A stretch of DNA of 64,000 nucleotides from Pseudomonadota bacterium. GTDB lineage: Bacteria > Pseudomonadota > Gammaproteobacteria > Burkholderiales > Burkholderiaceae_C. Under the pieces are notes generated by a model that saw only the letters and a program-made list of their open reading frames with translations, had not been told where the DNA came from and made no database searches. This document shows, piece by piece, positions 8,488 through 20,671 of the stretch. Each line of letters opens with the position of its first letter. Within the stretch, counting starts at the first letter, position 1. The position numbers and the translations under genes were made by a program. The stretch covers positions 62,001 through 126,000 of the forward strand of contig CAUJHV010000005.1 in assembly GCA_963205115.1 (NCBI GenBank), given 5' to 3'.

Positions 8488-8730
8488 ATGTGCCTGGCCC
8501 TGCCCGCCCGCGTGGTGGCCCTGCTGGACGACAACCAGGCGCAGATCGACCTGGGCGGCGTGCGCAAGACCGTGTCGCTGGCCCTGGTGCCCGATGCGCT
8601 GCCGGGCGACTACGTCATCGTCCACGTCGGCCACGCCATCGGCAAGGTCGACCCGCTGGAGGCCGAGCGCACGCTGGCGCTCTTTGCGCAGATGGCCGCC
8701 GCATCACCGGATACGGAACGCGCCGCATGA
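8488..8730 (+). CDS. hypC: Hydrogenase maturation chaperone HypC
   Basis: An 80-residue HypC starting MCLALP with the essential Cys2. It binds HypD and carries the Fe(CN)2CO group to the large-subunit precursor. It begins right after hypF, and its stop overlaps the hypD start in an ATGA, consistent with production together with HypD, its complex partner. Confidence 0.95.
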   Translation: MCLALPARVVALLDDNQAQIDLGGVRKTVSLALVPDALPGDYVIVHVGHAIGKVDPLEAERTLALFAQMAAASPDTERAA

Positions 8731-9866
8731 AATACGTCGACGAATTCCGCGACGGCGAACTGGCCCTGCGCATCGCCGCGCGCATCGCCGCCGCCGCGCA
8801 GCCCGGCCGCCGCTACGCCTTCATGGAGTTCTGCGGCGGTCACACCCATGCGATCGCGCGTTATGGCCTGACCGAGCTGCTGCCGCCTGACGTGCGCATG
8901 ATCCACGGCCCCGGCTGCCCCGTGTGCGTGTTGCCCATCGGCCGCATCGACCAGGCCATCCACCTGGCCCTGGACCGCGGCGCCATCGTCTGCACCTACG
9001 GCGACACGATGCGCGTGCCGGCCTCGGACAGCATCAGCCTGATGAAGGCCAAGGCGCAGGGCGCGGACGTCCGCATGGTTTATTCGGCCGCCGATGCGGC
9101 CAGGACGGCACGCGAGAACCCGCAGCGCGAAGTCGTCTTCTTCGCCATCGGATTCGAGACCACGACCCCGCCCACGGCGCTGGTGATCCGCCAGGCCGCC
9201 GCCGAGGGGCTGGCCAACTTCAGCGTGCTGTGCTGCCACGTGCTGACACCCAGCGCCATCACGCACATCCTGGAATCGGCCGAGGTGCGCCAGTACGGCA
9301 CCGTGCCGATCGATGGCTTCATCGGGCCGGCGCACGTGAGCATCGTCATCGGCTCGCAGCCCTACGAGCACTTTGCCGAGGAATATGCCAAGCCCGTGGT
9401 GATTGCCGGCTTCGAGCCGCTGGACGTGATGCAGGCCGTCGAGATGCTGGTGCGCCAGGTCAACGAGGGACGCGCCGAGGTGGAGAACGAATTCACCCGC
9501 GCCGTCACGCGCGAAGGCAACACCGCCGCGCAGGCCGTGGTGGCCGAGGTCTTCGAACTGCGCGAGCGCTTCGAGTGGCGCGGCCTGGGCGAGGTGCCCT
9601 ACAGCGCGCTGAAGATCCGCCCGGCCTACGCGGCCTTCGATGCCGAGCGCCGCTTCGGCCTGGATTACCGCGGCGTGCCGGACCACAAACAATGCGCCTG
9701 CGGCGCCATCCTGCGCGGCGTCAAGCGCCCGACGGACTGCAAGCTCTTCGGCACCGTGTGCACGCCGGAGAACCCGATGGGCTCGTGCATGGTGTCATCG
9801 GAGGGGGCATGCGCGGCGCACTACTCCTACGGGCGGTTTCGGGACCTTCCGGTGGTGGCAGCATGA
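8727..9866 (+). CDS. hypD: Hydrogenase Fe-cofactor assembly protein HypD
   Basis: The 379-residue scaffold on which cyanide and CO are attached to iron. Conserved elements are MEFCGGHTHAI, HGPGCPVCVLP (cysteines of the active cleft), GFETTTPPTA and the C-terminal [4Fe-4S] cysteines within CACGAILRGV, CKLFGTVC and GSCMVSSEGAC. The start is the ATG overlapping the hypC stop. Confidence 0.97.
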   Translation: MKYVDEFRDGELALRIAARIAAAAQPGRRYAFMEFCGGHTHAIARYGLTELLPPDVRMIHGPGCPVCVLPIGRIDQAIHLALDRGAIVCTYGDTMRVPASDSISLMKAKAQGADVRMVYSAADAARTARENPQREVVFFAIGFETTTPPTALVIRQAAAEGLANFSVLCCHVLTPSAITHILESAEVRQYGTVPIDGFIGPAHVSIVIGSQPYEHFAEEYAKPVVIAGFEPLDVMQAVEMLVRQVNEGRAEVENEFTRAVTREGNTAAQAVVAEVFELRERFEWRGLGEVPYSALKIRPAYAAFDAERRFGLDYRGVPDHKQCACGAILRGVKRPTDCKLFGTVCTPENPMGSCMVSSEGACAAHYSYGRFRDLPVVAA

Positions 9867-9873
9867 GCCCGCC

Positions 9874-9930
9874 CGGCCGTCCGAAGGGCGAATACCGCAG
9901 GGCGCAGCCCGAAGGCACACCAGTGAGCCG
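9874..9930 (+). repeat. Dispersed repeat, copy 1, in the hypD-hypE spacer
   Basis: The spacer of about 118 bases between hypD and hypE, long for this tightly packed operon, contains the core GCAGGGCGCAGCCCGAAGGC (9897-9916). Its exact reverse complement occurs inside hypX at 12661-12680. Read on the + strand, this copy would encode PKGEYRRAQPEGTPVS. The similarity extends imperfectly to both sides over about 50 bases. Confidence 0.7.
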
Positions 9931-9984
9931 GACGAGACGTTCCGAAACGATCATCCCGGCGTGCCAAACGCGGAGGGTCGCCCC

Positions 9985-11040
9985 TTGAGCGTCAAACCCG
10001 ACTACACGCGCCCGCTGGACATCAAGCGCGGCCGCGTCGACATGAACCACGGCGCCGGCGGGCGCGCCACGGCGCAGCTCGTGAGCGGGCTGTTCGCGCG
10101 GGCCTTCGACAACCCGGCGCTGCGCCAGGGCAATGACGGCGCCGCGCTGGATCTGCCAGCCGGCCACCGCCTGGTGATGGCCACCGATGCGCACGTCATC
10201 TCGCCGCTGTTCTTTCCTGGCGGTGACATCGGCGCGCTGTCGGTGCACGGCACGGTGAACGACGTCGCGATGATGGGCGCCACGCCGCTGTACTTGTCGG
10301 CCAGTTTCATCCTCGAAGAAGGTTTTCCGCTGGCCGACCTGCAACGCATCGTGGACTCGATGGCGCATGCCGCACGCGAGGCCGGCGTGGCCATCGTCAC
10401 CGGCGACACCAAGGTCGTCGAAAAGGGCAAGGGCGACGGTGTCTTCATCGCCACCACCGGCGTGGGCGCGCTGCCGGCCGGGCGCGACATCGGCGGCGCG
10501 CGTGCGCGACCGGGCGACGTCTTGCTGCTCAGCGGCACCATCGGCGACCACGGCGTGGCCATCCTGTCGCTGCGCGAATCGCTGGCGTTCGAAACCACCA
10601 TCGAAAGCGACACCGCGTCGCTGAACGGGCTGGTGGCCGATCTGCTGGCCGCCGTGCCTGAGGGCGCCGTGCGCTGCCTGCGCGACCCCACGCGCGGCGG
10701 CCTGGGCACGACGCTCAACGAGATCGCCCGGCAGTCGGGTGTGGGCATGCTGCTGGACGAAGCAGCGATCCCGACGCGCCCGCAGGTGGAAGCCGCCTGC
10801 GAGCTGCTGGGCCTGGACCCGCTGTACATCGCCAACGAAGGCAAGCTCGTGGCCGTCGTCGACGCCGCACACGCCGAGGCCGCGCTGGCCGCCCTGCGAC
10901 GCCACCCGCTGGGCGCGCAGGCCGCGCGCATCGGCACGGTGCAAGAGGATGCGCAGCGCTTCGTGCAGATGGCCACGCGCTTCGGTGGCCGGCGTGTCGT
11001 GGACTGGCTCTCCGGCGAGCCGCTGCCGCGCATCTGTTGA
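9985..11040 (+). CDS. hypE: Thiocarbamate dehydratase HypE
   Basis: A 351-residue PurM-like ATP-dependent enzyme that dehydrates its C-terminal thiocarbamoyl-cysteine to thiocyanate, the source of the cyanide ligands. It ends PRIC, the reactive terminal cysteine being intact, and contains MNHGAGGRA near the N-terminus, VHGTVNDVAMMGA and DPTRGGLGTTLNE. The chosen start is TTG at 9985, placed seven bases after a strong GGAGGG; an in-frame GTG at 9961 is possible. Between hypD and this start lies the dispersed repeat. Confidence 0.96.
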   Translation: MSVKPDYTRPLDIKRGRVDMNHGAGGRATAQLVSGLFARAFDNPALRQGNDGAALDLPAGHRLVMATDAHVISPLFFPGGDIGALSVHGTVNDVAMMGATPLYLSASFILEEGFPLADLQRIVDSMAHAAREAGVAIVTGDTKVVEKGKGDGVFIATTGVGALPAGRDIGGARARPGDVLLLSGTIGDHGVAILSLRESLAFETTIESDTASLNGLVADLLAAVPEGAVRCLRDPTRGGLGTTLNEIARQSGVGMLLDEAAIPTRPQVEAACELLGLDPLYIANEGKLVAVVDAAHAEAALAALRRHPLGAQAARIGTVQEDAQRFVQMATRFGGRRVVDWLSGEPLPRIC

Positions 11041-11120
11041 ACGCCCGTCCGTTGAATGCGCCGCTGTTGACCACGCCCCTGCCGAATGCCACTGCGTCGA
11101 CCGCGCCTGCCGCCGCGCCG

Positions 11121-13027
11121 ATGAAGCTCCTGCTGCTCACGCACGCCTTCAACGGCCTGGCTCAGCGGCTGTTCGTGGAGTTGCGCGAGCGCGGCCATAC
11201 GGTCTCGGTCGAACTCGACATCGCCGATGCGGTGACGGAAGAGGCCGTCGCACGCTTCGAGCCCGACGTGATCGTCGCGCCATTCCTGAAGCGTCGCATC
11301 CCGTCGTCGATCTGGTCGCAGCGTCCTTGCCTGGTCGTGCACCCCGGCCTGCCAGGCGACCGCGGGCCCTCGGCGCTGGACTGGGCGCTGTTCGAAGGCC
11401 GCACGCGCTGGGGCGTGACGGTGCTGCAAGCCAACGACGATTTCGACGCCGGCGCGGTCTGGGCTTGGCGCGCCTTCGATGTGCCGCCCGGCATCACCAA
11501 GGGCAGCCTGTACCGGCAATGCGTGACGCCCGCGGCCGTCGAGGCCGTCGTCGAGGCGCTGGCGCGCATCGGCGCGGGCGAGGCCACGCCGGCAGTCGAT
11601 GGGCGATCCGACGGCGCGGCCAAGGTCACGTCTAACGTCATCGGCGATGCGGAGAGCGACGGTATCGCCCGGGCATTGCCCGGCTGGCGACCGGTACTCG
11701 GCCAGGACCTGCGCCGCATCGACTGGGCGCAGCACGACACCGCCGACATCCTGCGCCGCGTGCGCAGTGCCGATGGCGCGCCGGGCGCGCTGGCGCCGCT
11801 ATTCGGCGAGGACTGCCGCCTCTTCGACGGCCACGAGGCCACGGCCGATGAAGCCGCGCGCGCCGCGGCGGCGCAACCCGGCGAGGCCGTGGCACGCCGC
11901 GGCCCCGCGCTGCTTCTGCGCACCCGCGACGCCGCGGTGTGGATCGGCCATGTGCGCCGCGCGCCGATGGCCGACGGTCAGCCGGCCCTGAAGCTGGCCG
12001 CCACGCAGGCCTTCGGCGAGTTCGCGGCTGAACTGCCGCCATGGGACGTCCCGCTGATGCGCGACGCGACCGTCTGGGACGAGCTGCGCTACCGCGAATC
12101 CGGCCCGCTCTGCGCGCGTGTGGGCTGGCTCGACATGGAATTCCACAACGGCGCGCTGTCCGAACGGCAGGCGCAGCGCCTGCTCGACGCGCTGGCCTTC
12201 GCCCGCAGCCGCGACACCCGCGTGCTGGTCCTGGCAGGCGGCCGCGACTTCTTCGGCAACGGCATCCACCTGCACGCCATCGAGGCCGCCGCACACGTGC
12301 CGGGCGACAGCGCAGCCGATGCCTCCTGGCGGCACATCCAGGCCATCGACGATGTCGCGCTCGCGCTGCTGCAGATGACGGATCGGCTCACCGTTGCCAC
12401 GCTGCGCGGCAACGCGGGCGCCGGTGGCTGCTTCCTGGCCCTGGCCGCGGACCGGGTATGGATGCGCCAGGGCGTGGTGCTCAACCCGCACTACCGCAAC
12501 ATGGGCAACCTCTATGGCAGCGAATACTGGACCTACCTGCTGCCGCGTCGCGTGGGCGCGGAGCCAACGCGTGACCTGATGCGCCAGCGGCTGCCCATGG
12601 GCGCGGCCGAGGCGCGGCGCCGCGGGCTGGTCGACGAGGTCTTCGGCGGCACACGGGAATGCCTTCGGGCTGCGCCCTGCGAGGTTCGCGCTTGGGATGG
12701 CACGGCGAGCGCATGCGTCGTGGCAGCCACCGATCATTCGGCCGTCGACGCCCGGTTCAGTGCGGCGCTGGACGCATTCGACGCCCAGGCCCTGCAGCGC
12801 GCGCAGGCACTCGCCGCCGACCCCGGCTGGGCAGCTGCCGTGCACGCCAAGGCCGAACGGCGCGCGGCCGACGAGGCGCAGCGTCCGCTGGCCGACTACC
12901 GCGCGGCCGAACTGGCGCAGATGCGCCGCAATTTCTACGGCTTCGACCCCAGCTACCATGTGGCGCGCCACCACTTCGTGCACCGCAAGCCGCACGCGTG
13001 GACGCCGCGCCACCTCGCCCTGCACCG

Positions 13028-13031
<4 letters not shown>
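11121..13031 (+). CDS. hypX: CO-forming hydrogenase maturase HypX/HoxX
   Basis: A 636-residue two-domain protein. Residues 1-190 resemble formyltransferases (HPGLPGDRGPSALDW); residues 320-510 resemble enoyl-CoA hydratases (LAGGRDFFGNGIHLHAIE, GNAGAGGCFLALAADRVW). Published work on HypX shows that it takes the formyl group of formyl-tetrahydrofolate via CoA and releases CO for the active-site iron, which matters for maturation in air. The ATG at 11121 begins the conserved MKLLLLTHAFN; the frame is open back to a TTG overlapping the hypE stop. Near residue 512 the reading frame runs through copy 2 of the dispersed repeat, which adds extra residues without breaking the frame. Confidence 0.94.
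12640..12700 (-). repeat. Dispersed repeat, copy 2, in frame inside hypX
   Basis: The reverse complement of the 20-base core of copy 1 occurs exactly at 12661-12680. On the - strand the segment reads PKREPRRAQPEGIPVC, matching PKGEYRRAQPEGTPVS of copy 1. In hypX it is translated in another frame and adds an arginine/alanine/cysteine-containing stretch between the crotonase-like domain and the C-terminal helices. Confidence 0.7.
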
Positions 13032-14503
<1,472 letters not shown>

Positions 14504-14505
14504 GC

Positions 14506-15504
14506 ATGCTGGACGTGCTGTGGCTGCAAAGCGGCGGATGCGGGGGCTGCAGCATGTCGCTGCTGTGCGCCGATACGCCGGACCTCACGGGCACGCTGAC
14601 CGCGGCCGGGTTGCGGCTGATGTGGCATCCGTCGCTGTCGGCCGAGAGCGGCGCCGATCTGCTCGCGCTACTGGACGACATCCTGCAGGGCCGCCGCCGG
14701 CTGGACCTGCTGTGCGTGGAAGGCGCGCTGCTGCGCGGCCCGAACGGCACCGGGCGTTTCCACCTGCTGGCCGGCACCGGCGAGCCCATGACCGATTGGG
14801 TGCGGCGCCTGGCCGGCGTGGCCACGCACGTCGCGGCGGTGGGCAGCTGCGCGGCCTGGGGCGGCATCAGCGCCAGCGGCGACAACGCCACCGAAGCCTG
14901 CGGCCTGCAGTTCGAGAACGACCAGCCCGGCGGCCTGCTGGGCGCGGCCTTCCGCGCGCGCGGCGGCCTGCCGGTCATCAACATCGCCGGCTGCCCCACG
15001 CACCCCGGCTGGGTCATCGACACGCTGATGGCGCTGGCCGCCGACAGCCTGCACGAGGCCGACCTGGACGCCCTGCAGCGCCCGCGTTTCTATGCGGACC
15101 ACCTGGTGCACCACGGCTGCGCGCGCAACGAGTTCTATGAATTCAAGGCCAGCGCCGAGCAGCCGTCCGACCTGGGCTGCCTGATGGAACACATGGGCTG
15201 CAAGGGCACGCAGGCGCATGCCGACTGCAACACGCGGCCTTGGAACGGCCAGGGCTCGTGCACACGCGGCGGCTATGCCTGCATCAGCTGCACCGAGCCC
15301 GGCTTCCAGGACCCCGGCCACCCGTTCCACCAGACGCCCACGCTGGCCGGCATCCCCATCGGCCTGCCCACCGACATGCCCAAGGCCTGGTTCGTCGCAC
15401 TGGCCTCGCTGTCCAAGAGCGCCACGCCGCGCCGCGTGAAGAACAATGCGCGCGCCGACCACATCGTCGTGACACCGGCCATCCGCAAGACGAGGTTGAA
15501 ATGA
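14506..15504 (+). CDS. hoxB: Regulatory hydrogenase small subunit HoxB/HupU
   Basis: The 332-residue iron-sulfur subunit of the cytoplasmic H2 sensor. It starts directly at LWLQSGGCGGCSMSLL without a Tat signal peptide, which separates it from the exported small subunit of the respiratory enzyme. Cysteine/histidine groups for three clusters are visible: CGGC, GSCAAWGG, GCPTHPGW, HHGCARNEFYEF, GCLMEHMGCKG and CISCTEPGF. It lies two bases after the hoxA stop and overlaps the hoxC start. Confidence 0.96.
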   Translation: MLDVLWLQSGGCGGCSMSLLCADTPDLTGTLTAAGLRLMWHPSLSAESGADLLALLDDILQGRRRLDLLCVEGALLRGPNGTGRFHLLAGTGEPMTDWVRRLAGVATHVAAVGSCAAWGGISASGDNATEACGLQFENDQPGGLLGAAFRARGGLPVINIAGCPTHPGWVIDTLMALAADSLHEADLDALQRPRFYADHLVHHGCARNEFYEFKASAEQPSDLGCLMEHMGCKGTQAHADCNTRPWNGQGSCTRGGYACISCTEPGFQDPGHPFHQTPTLAGIPIGLPTDMPKAWFVALASLSKSATPRRVKNNARADHIVVTPAIRKTRLK

Positions 15505-17006
15505 GCACGGGCCCCACCCCCGACGCGCCCGGTGCCACGGGCCGCCTCGTGCTCGGCCCCTTCAACCGGGTCGAGGGTGACCTGGAGGTGCGGCTGACGG
15601 TCGAAGACGGCCGCGTGGCGCGCGCCGAGGTCAATGCGCCGATGTACCGCGGTTTCGAGAACATGCTCAGCGGTCGCGATCCAAGCGACGCGCTGGTCAT
15701 CGTGCCGCGCATCTGCGGCATCTGCTCGGTCTCGCAATCCGTGGCCGCGGCGCGGGCCCTGGCCGACCTGGCCGGCGCGACGCCCCCGCCCAATGGCCTG
15801 CTGGCGACGAACCTGATGCTGGCCTGCGAAAACCTCGCCGACCACCTGACGCACTTCTACCTGTTCTTCATGCCGGACTTCGCGCACGCGCACTACGCCG
15901 CGCGCCCCTGGCATGCCGAGGTCCACCGGCGCTTTGCCGCGCAGCAGGGCAGCGCCGCACGCAGCGCGCTGGCCGCGCGGCAGCGCTGGTTCACGCTGGT
16001 GGGCACGCTGGGTGGCAAGTGGCCGCATACCCACAGCATCCAGCCCGGCGGCAGCTCGCGCGCGATCGACGCCTCCGAGCGCCTGCGCCTGCTGTCGCTG
16101 GTGCGCGAGTTCCGCGCCTTCCTCGAACAGCAGTTCTTCGGCGCGCCGCTGGACGAGGTGGCCGCGCTGGCCTCGTGCGCGGATCTGGACCGTTGGCTCG
16201 CGCAAGCGCCGCAGCAGGGCGACCTGCGCCTGTTCCTGCAGGTCAGCGCCGATCTCGGGCTGTCCACGCAAGGCACCGGCACGCCGCGCTTCCTGAGCTA
16301 CGGCGCCTACCGCCAGCCCGACGGATCGCACGCGCTGGCACCCGGCAGCGTCGATGCGGCATCGGGCACGGTCGGCGACGTGGCGTGGTCGCAGATCACC
16401 GAAGACGTCTCGCACGCCTGGCTGGCGGGCTCGCCCTCGGATGCCGCCGACGCGCGCCACCCGTGGCAGGGCCGCACCGTGCCCGCCGCCGACAAACCCG
16501 GTGCCTACACCTGGAACAAGGCGCCGCGCCTGGCCGGGCAGGTGGTGCAGACCGGCGCGCTGGCGCGGCAGCTGGTCGACGGCCAGCCGCTGCTGCGCGA
16601 GCTGGTGGCGCGCCGCGGCGACAGCGTGGAAGCCCGCGTGCTGGCCCGCGCGATGGAGCTGGCGCGCGTGATGCCCTGGGTGGAAGCCTGGCTGACGGAC
16701 ATGCGGCTGACCGAGGCTTTCCACACGCCCACGCGGCTGCCCGAAGAAGGCCGCGGCCTGGGTGTGACCGAAGCGGCGCGCGGCGCGCTGGGCCACTGGC
16801 TCGCCGTCGACAAGGGCCGCATCGCCAACTACCAGATCGTCGCGCCCACCAGCTGGAATTTCTCGCCGCGCGATGCGGCCGGCACGCCCGGCGCGCTGGA
16901 AGCGGCGCTGCAGGGCGTACCCGTGGGCGGCGCGCCGGGCGAATCGCTGGCGGTGCAGCACATCGTGCGCAGCTTCGACCCCTGCATGGTCTGCACGGTG
17001 CACTAA
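15501..17006 (+). CDS. hoxC: Regulatory hydrogenase large subunit HoxC/HupV
   Basis: The 501-residue Ni-Fe subunit of the H2 sensor. The N-terminal motif RICGICSVSQS and the C-terminal DPCMVCTVH supply the four cysteines of the active site. The protein ends exactly at the final histidine with no cleavable tail, as in other regulatory hydrogenases, which mature without the protease; this contrasts with hoxG at the left end of the window. It starts at the ATG overlapping hoxB. Confidence 0.97.
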   Translation: MSTGPTPDAPGATGRLVLGPFNRVEGDLEVRLTVEDGRVARAEVNAPMYRGFENMLSGRDPSDALVIVPRICGICSVSQSVAAARALADLAGATPPPNGLLATNLMLACENLADHLTHFYLFFMPDFAHAHYAARPWHAEVHRRFAAQQGSAARSALAARQRWFTLVGTLGGKWPHTHSIQPGGSSRAIDASERLRLLSLVREFRAFLEQQFFGAPLDEVAALASCADLDRWLAQAPQQGDLRLFLQVSADLGLSTQGTGTPRFLSYGAYRQPDGSHALAPGSVDAASGTVGDVAWSQITEDVSHAWLAGSPSDAADARHPWQGRTVPAADKPGAYTWNKAPRLAGQVVQTGALARQLVDGQPLLRELVARRGDSVEARVLARAMELARVMPWVEAWLTDMRLTEAFHTPTRLPEEGRGLGVTEAARGALGHWLAVDKGRIANYQIVAPTSWNFSPRDAAGTPGALEAALQGVPVGGAPGESLAVQHIVRSFDPCMVCTVH

Positions 17007-17018
17007 GGCCGCGCGACG

Positions 17019-18404
<1,386 letters not shown>

Positions 18405-18433
18405 ACGACGCGGGGCCGGCAAGCCGGCAGCGC

Positions 18434-18463
18434 AAACAAAAAGGGCCGGCAAGCCGGCCCTTT
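18434..18463 (-). terminator. Rho-independent terminator after clpP
   Basis: An 11-bp perfect GC-rich stem (18440-18450 with 18453-18463) is followed on the - strand by TTTTTGTTT. It lies between the convergent ends of hoxJ and clpP. The T-run makes it a - strand terminator, while the short T3 on the other side gives weak + strand activity. The stem sequence GGGCCGGCAAGCCGGC is repeated just upstream at 18413-18428. Confidence 0.85.
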
Positions 18464-18515
18464 CGGGGACATCCACGCGCCGCGGCGGTCGAACCGCCAG
18501 CCGCACGCGCAGGCC

Positions 18516-19124
18516 TTACGGCCGCTTGTCGATCACCTGGTCGATCAGGCCGTATTCCTTGGCCTCGACGGGCGACATGAACAGGTCGCGTTCCATGTCG
18601 GCCGTGATGCGGTCCAGGGGCTGGCCGGTGCGGTCGGCGTAGATCTTGTTGAGCTGCTCGCGAGTCTTGATGATCTCGCGGGCGTGGATCTCGATGTCCG
18701 TGGCCTGGCCCTGGGCGCCGCCAGAGGGCTGGTGGATCATGATCTTGGAGTTCGGCAGGGACAGGCGCTTGCCCTTGGCGCCGGCCATCAGCAGGAACGA
18801 GCCCATGCTGGCGGCCATGCCCATGCACAGCGTGGAGACCTCGGGCTTCACGAAATTCATCGTGTCGTAGATCGCCAGACCCGCGCTGACGCTGCCGCCG
18901 GGCGAGTTGATGTACAGGAAGATGTCCTTGTCCGGGTTCTCGCTCTCCAGGAACAGCAGCTGCGCGCACACGAGGTTCGCCGTGGCGTCGTTGACCGGCC
19001 CCACGAGGAAGACGATGCGCTCGCGCAGCAGGCGGCTGTAGATGTCGTAGGCGCGTTCGCCGCGACCCGACTGCTCGATGACGATGGGCACCATGCCCAG
19101 TCCCGTGGTTTCCAGTGCGCTCAT
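18516..19124 (-). CDS. clpP: ATP-dependent Clp protease proteolytic subunit ClpP
   Basis: The 202-residue serine protease that forms the double heptameric chamber and is fed by ClpX or ClpA. The catalytic serine lies in [11 protein letters not shown], the histidine in IMIHQPSGG, and the aspartate near the tail in the MERDLFM region. The start is at 19124, and tig ends 17 bases upstream, so the two are probably co-transcribed. In most proteobacteria clpX and lon follow; here the hydrogenase locus follows instead. Confidence 0.97.
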   Translation of the reverse strand: MSALETTGLGMVPIVIEQSGRGERAYDIYSRLLRERIVFLVGPVNDATANLVCAQLLFLESENPDKDIFLYINSPGGSVSAGLAIYDTMNFVKPEVSTLCMGMAASMGSFLLMAGAKGKRLSLPNSKIMIHQPSGGAQGQATDIEIHAREIIKTREQLNKIYADRTGQPLDRITADMERDLFMSPVEAKEYGLIDQVIDKRP

Positions 19125-19141
19125 GGGAGAGAGTTCCTTGT

Positions 19142-20449
19142 TCAGGCTGACATCAGCTCGTCGAACGCTAGCACCTTGTCGGTGACCTTAGCCTTGCTTA
19201 AGACGTGTTCGGTGACGTTGTTTTCGATGACGATCGCCTCGACTTCGGCCATGCGGCTGCGATCGCCCAGGTAATAGCGCATCACGTCGGCCGGCTTTTC
19301 GTAGCTCTGGGCGACTTCCTCGATGTGCTTCTGCAGCTGCTCGGGCTTGGCCTGGAGGTTCTGCGAACGCACCAGCTCGGCCACGATCAGGCCCAGGCGC
19401 ACGCGCTTTTCGGCCTGCGGCTGGAAGATTTCGGCCGGGATAGGGGCGGTATCGGCGTCCTTGATGCCACGCTGCTTCAGGTCGGCACGGGCCGACTCGG
19501 TCATGCGCTCGACCTCGCCGGTCACCAGGGCCTTGGGCAGGTCGAGCGTGGAGACGCTGACCAGCGCGTCCATCACGGCGGACTTGTTGCGCGCCAGCAC
19601 GCGGAATTTCACCTCGCGCTCGAGGTTCTTCTTCACGTCGGCACGCAGGCCGGCCACGCTGGCGTCGGCGATGCCCAGGGCCTTGGCGAAGGCGTCGTCG
19701 ATCTCCGGCAGGTGCGCGGCTTCGATCTTCTTCATCGTCACCAGGAAATCGGCTTCCTTGCCGGCCACGTCCTTGCCGTGGTAATCCTCGGGGAACTGCA
19801 GCGGGAAGGTCTTGCTCTCGCCGACCTTCATGCCGCGCACGCCCTTGTCGAACTGCTCCAGCATCTGGCCTTCGCCGATGATGAACTGGAAGCCCTCGGC
19901 CTTGCCGCCCTCGAAGGGCTCGCCGTCGATCTTGCCTTCGAAGTCGATGGTCACGCGGTCGGTCTCGGCAGCGCCTTCGGCGGCCGGACGCTGCGCAAAG
20001 GTGCGGCGCTGCTTGCGCAGGATGTCCACCGTGCGGTCGATGGCGGCCTCGGTGACTTCGGTGCTTACGCGCTCGATCTCGACGCCGGTCAGGTCGCCGA
20101 TGGCCACGTCGGGGTAGACCTCGAAGGTGGCGTCGAAGGCGAGCTGGCCCTCGGGCGCTTCGTCCTTCTGCGTGATCTGCGGCGTGCCGGCCACGCGCAG
20201 CTGGGCTTCGCCCGCGGCGTCGGCAAAGGCCTTGCCCACGCGGTCGTTGACGACCTCGTACTGCACGGAGTAGCCATAGCGCTGGGCGACGACGGACATC
20301 GGCACCTTGCCGGGGCGGAAGCCGTCGGCCTTGACGGTGCGTGCCAGCTTGCGCAGGCGGGCCTCGACCTCGTTGCCGATGTCGGTGGCCGGCACATTCA
20401 GCGTGATGCGGCGTTCCAGTTTTTCGAGTGTTTCGACGGTGACGGCCAT
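19142..20449 (-). CDS. tig: Trigger factor, ribosome-associated chaperone
   Basis: A 435-residue chaperone and peptidyl-prolyl isomerase that binds nascent chains at the ribosome exit. The N-terminal ribosome-binding domain, with the [11 protein letters not shown] variant of the GFRxGKxP signature, the central FKBP-like domain (around residues 160-245, [13 protein letters not shown]) and the helical C-terminal domain are all recognisable. It is transcribed with clpP. The tRNA-Leu gene ends about 34 bases upstream on the same strand. Confidence 0.97.
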   Translation of the reverse strand: MAVTVETLEKLERRITLNVPATDIGNEVEARLRKLARTVKADGFRPGKVPMSVVAQRYGYSVQYEVVNDRVGKAFADAAGEAQLRVAGTPQITQKDEAPEGQLAFDATFEVYPDVAIGDLTGVEIERVSTEVTEAAIDRTVDILRKQRRTFAQRPAAEGAAETDRVTIDFEGKIDGEPFEGGKAEGFQFIIGEGQMLEQFDKGVRGMKVGESKTFPLQFPEDYHGKDVAGKEADFLVTMKKIEAAHLPEIDDAFAKALGIADASVAGLRADVKKNLEREVKFRVLARNKSAVMDALVSVSTLDLPKALVTGEVERMTESARADLKQRGIKDADTAPIPAEIFQPQAEKRVRLGLIVAELVRSQNLQAKPEQLQKHIEEVAQSYEKPADVMRYYLGDRSRMAEVEAIVIENNVTEHVLSKAKVTDKVLAFDELMSA

Positions 20450-20483
20450 GGGAAGTCTCTGGATTCGGTCAAAGATGGGTGTG

Positions 20484-20570
20484 TGGTGCGCGGGATCGGA
20501 CTCGAACCGATACGCCGGTGAAGGCGTCAGGACCTAAACCTGGTGCGTCTACCAATTTCGCCACCCGCGC
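20484..20570 (-). tRNA. tRNA-Leu, anticodon UAG
   Basis: An 87-base class II tRNA with a 7-bp acceptor stem (GCGCGGG with CCCGCGC), the D-loop sequence GGCGAAATTGGTAGACGC, anticodon loop TTTAGGT giving anticodon UAG, a long variable arm, T-loop GGTTCGAGTCC and an encoded CCA end (20484-20486). The first pair of the anticodon stem is a C-A mismatch. It reads leucine codons CUN and lies directly upstream of tig. Confidence 0.96.
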
Positions 20571-20671
20571 AAAGGTAACCGGTCATTTTAGCCCCCCGCG
20601 CAAGGGCCCACGGCGGCCGGGTCACCGACGCGTGCGCGCCGGGACCGCGGCCCCCGGGGCCGCCGATGCGT

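Noticed and set aside
11037..11120. An earlier TTG start for hypX overlapping the hypE stop
   Set aside because: The extra 28 residues are low-complexity Ala/Pro/Thr, and the conserved protein begins at MKLLLLTHAFN.
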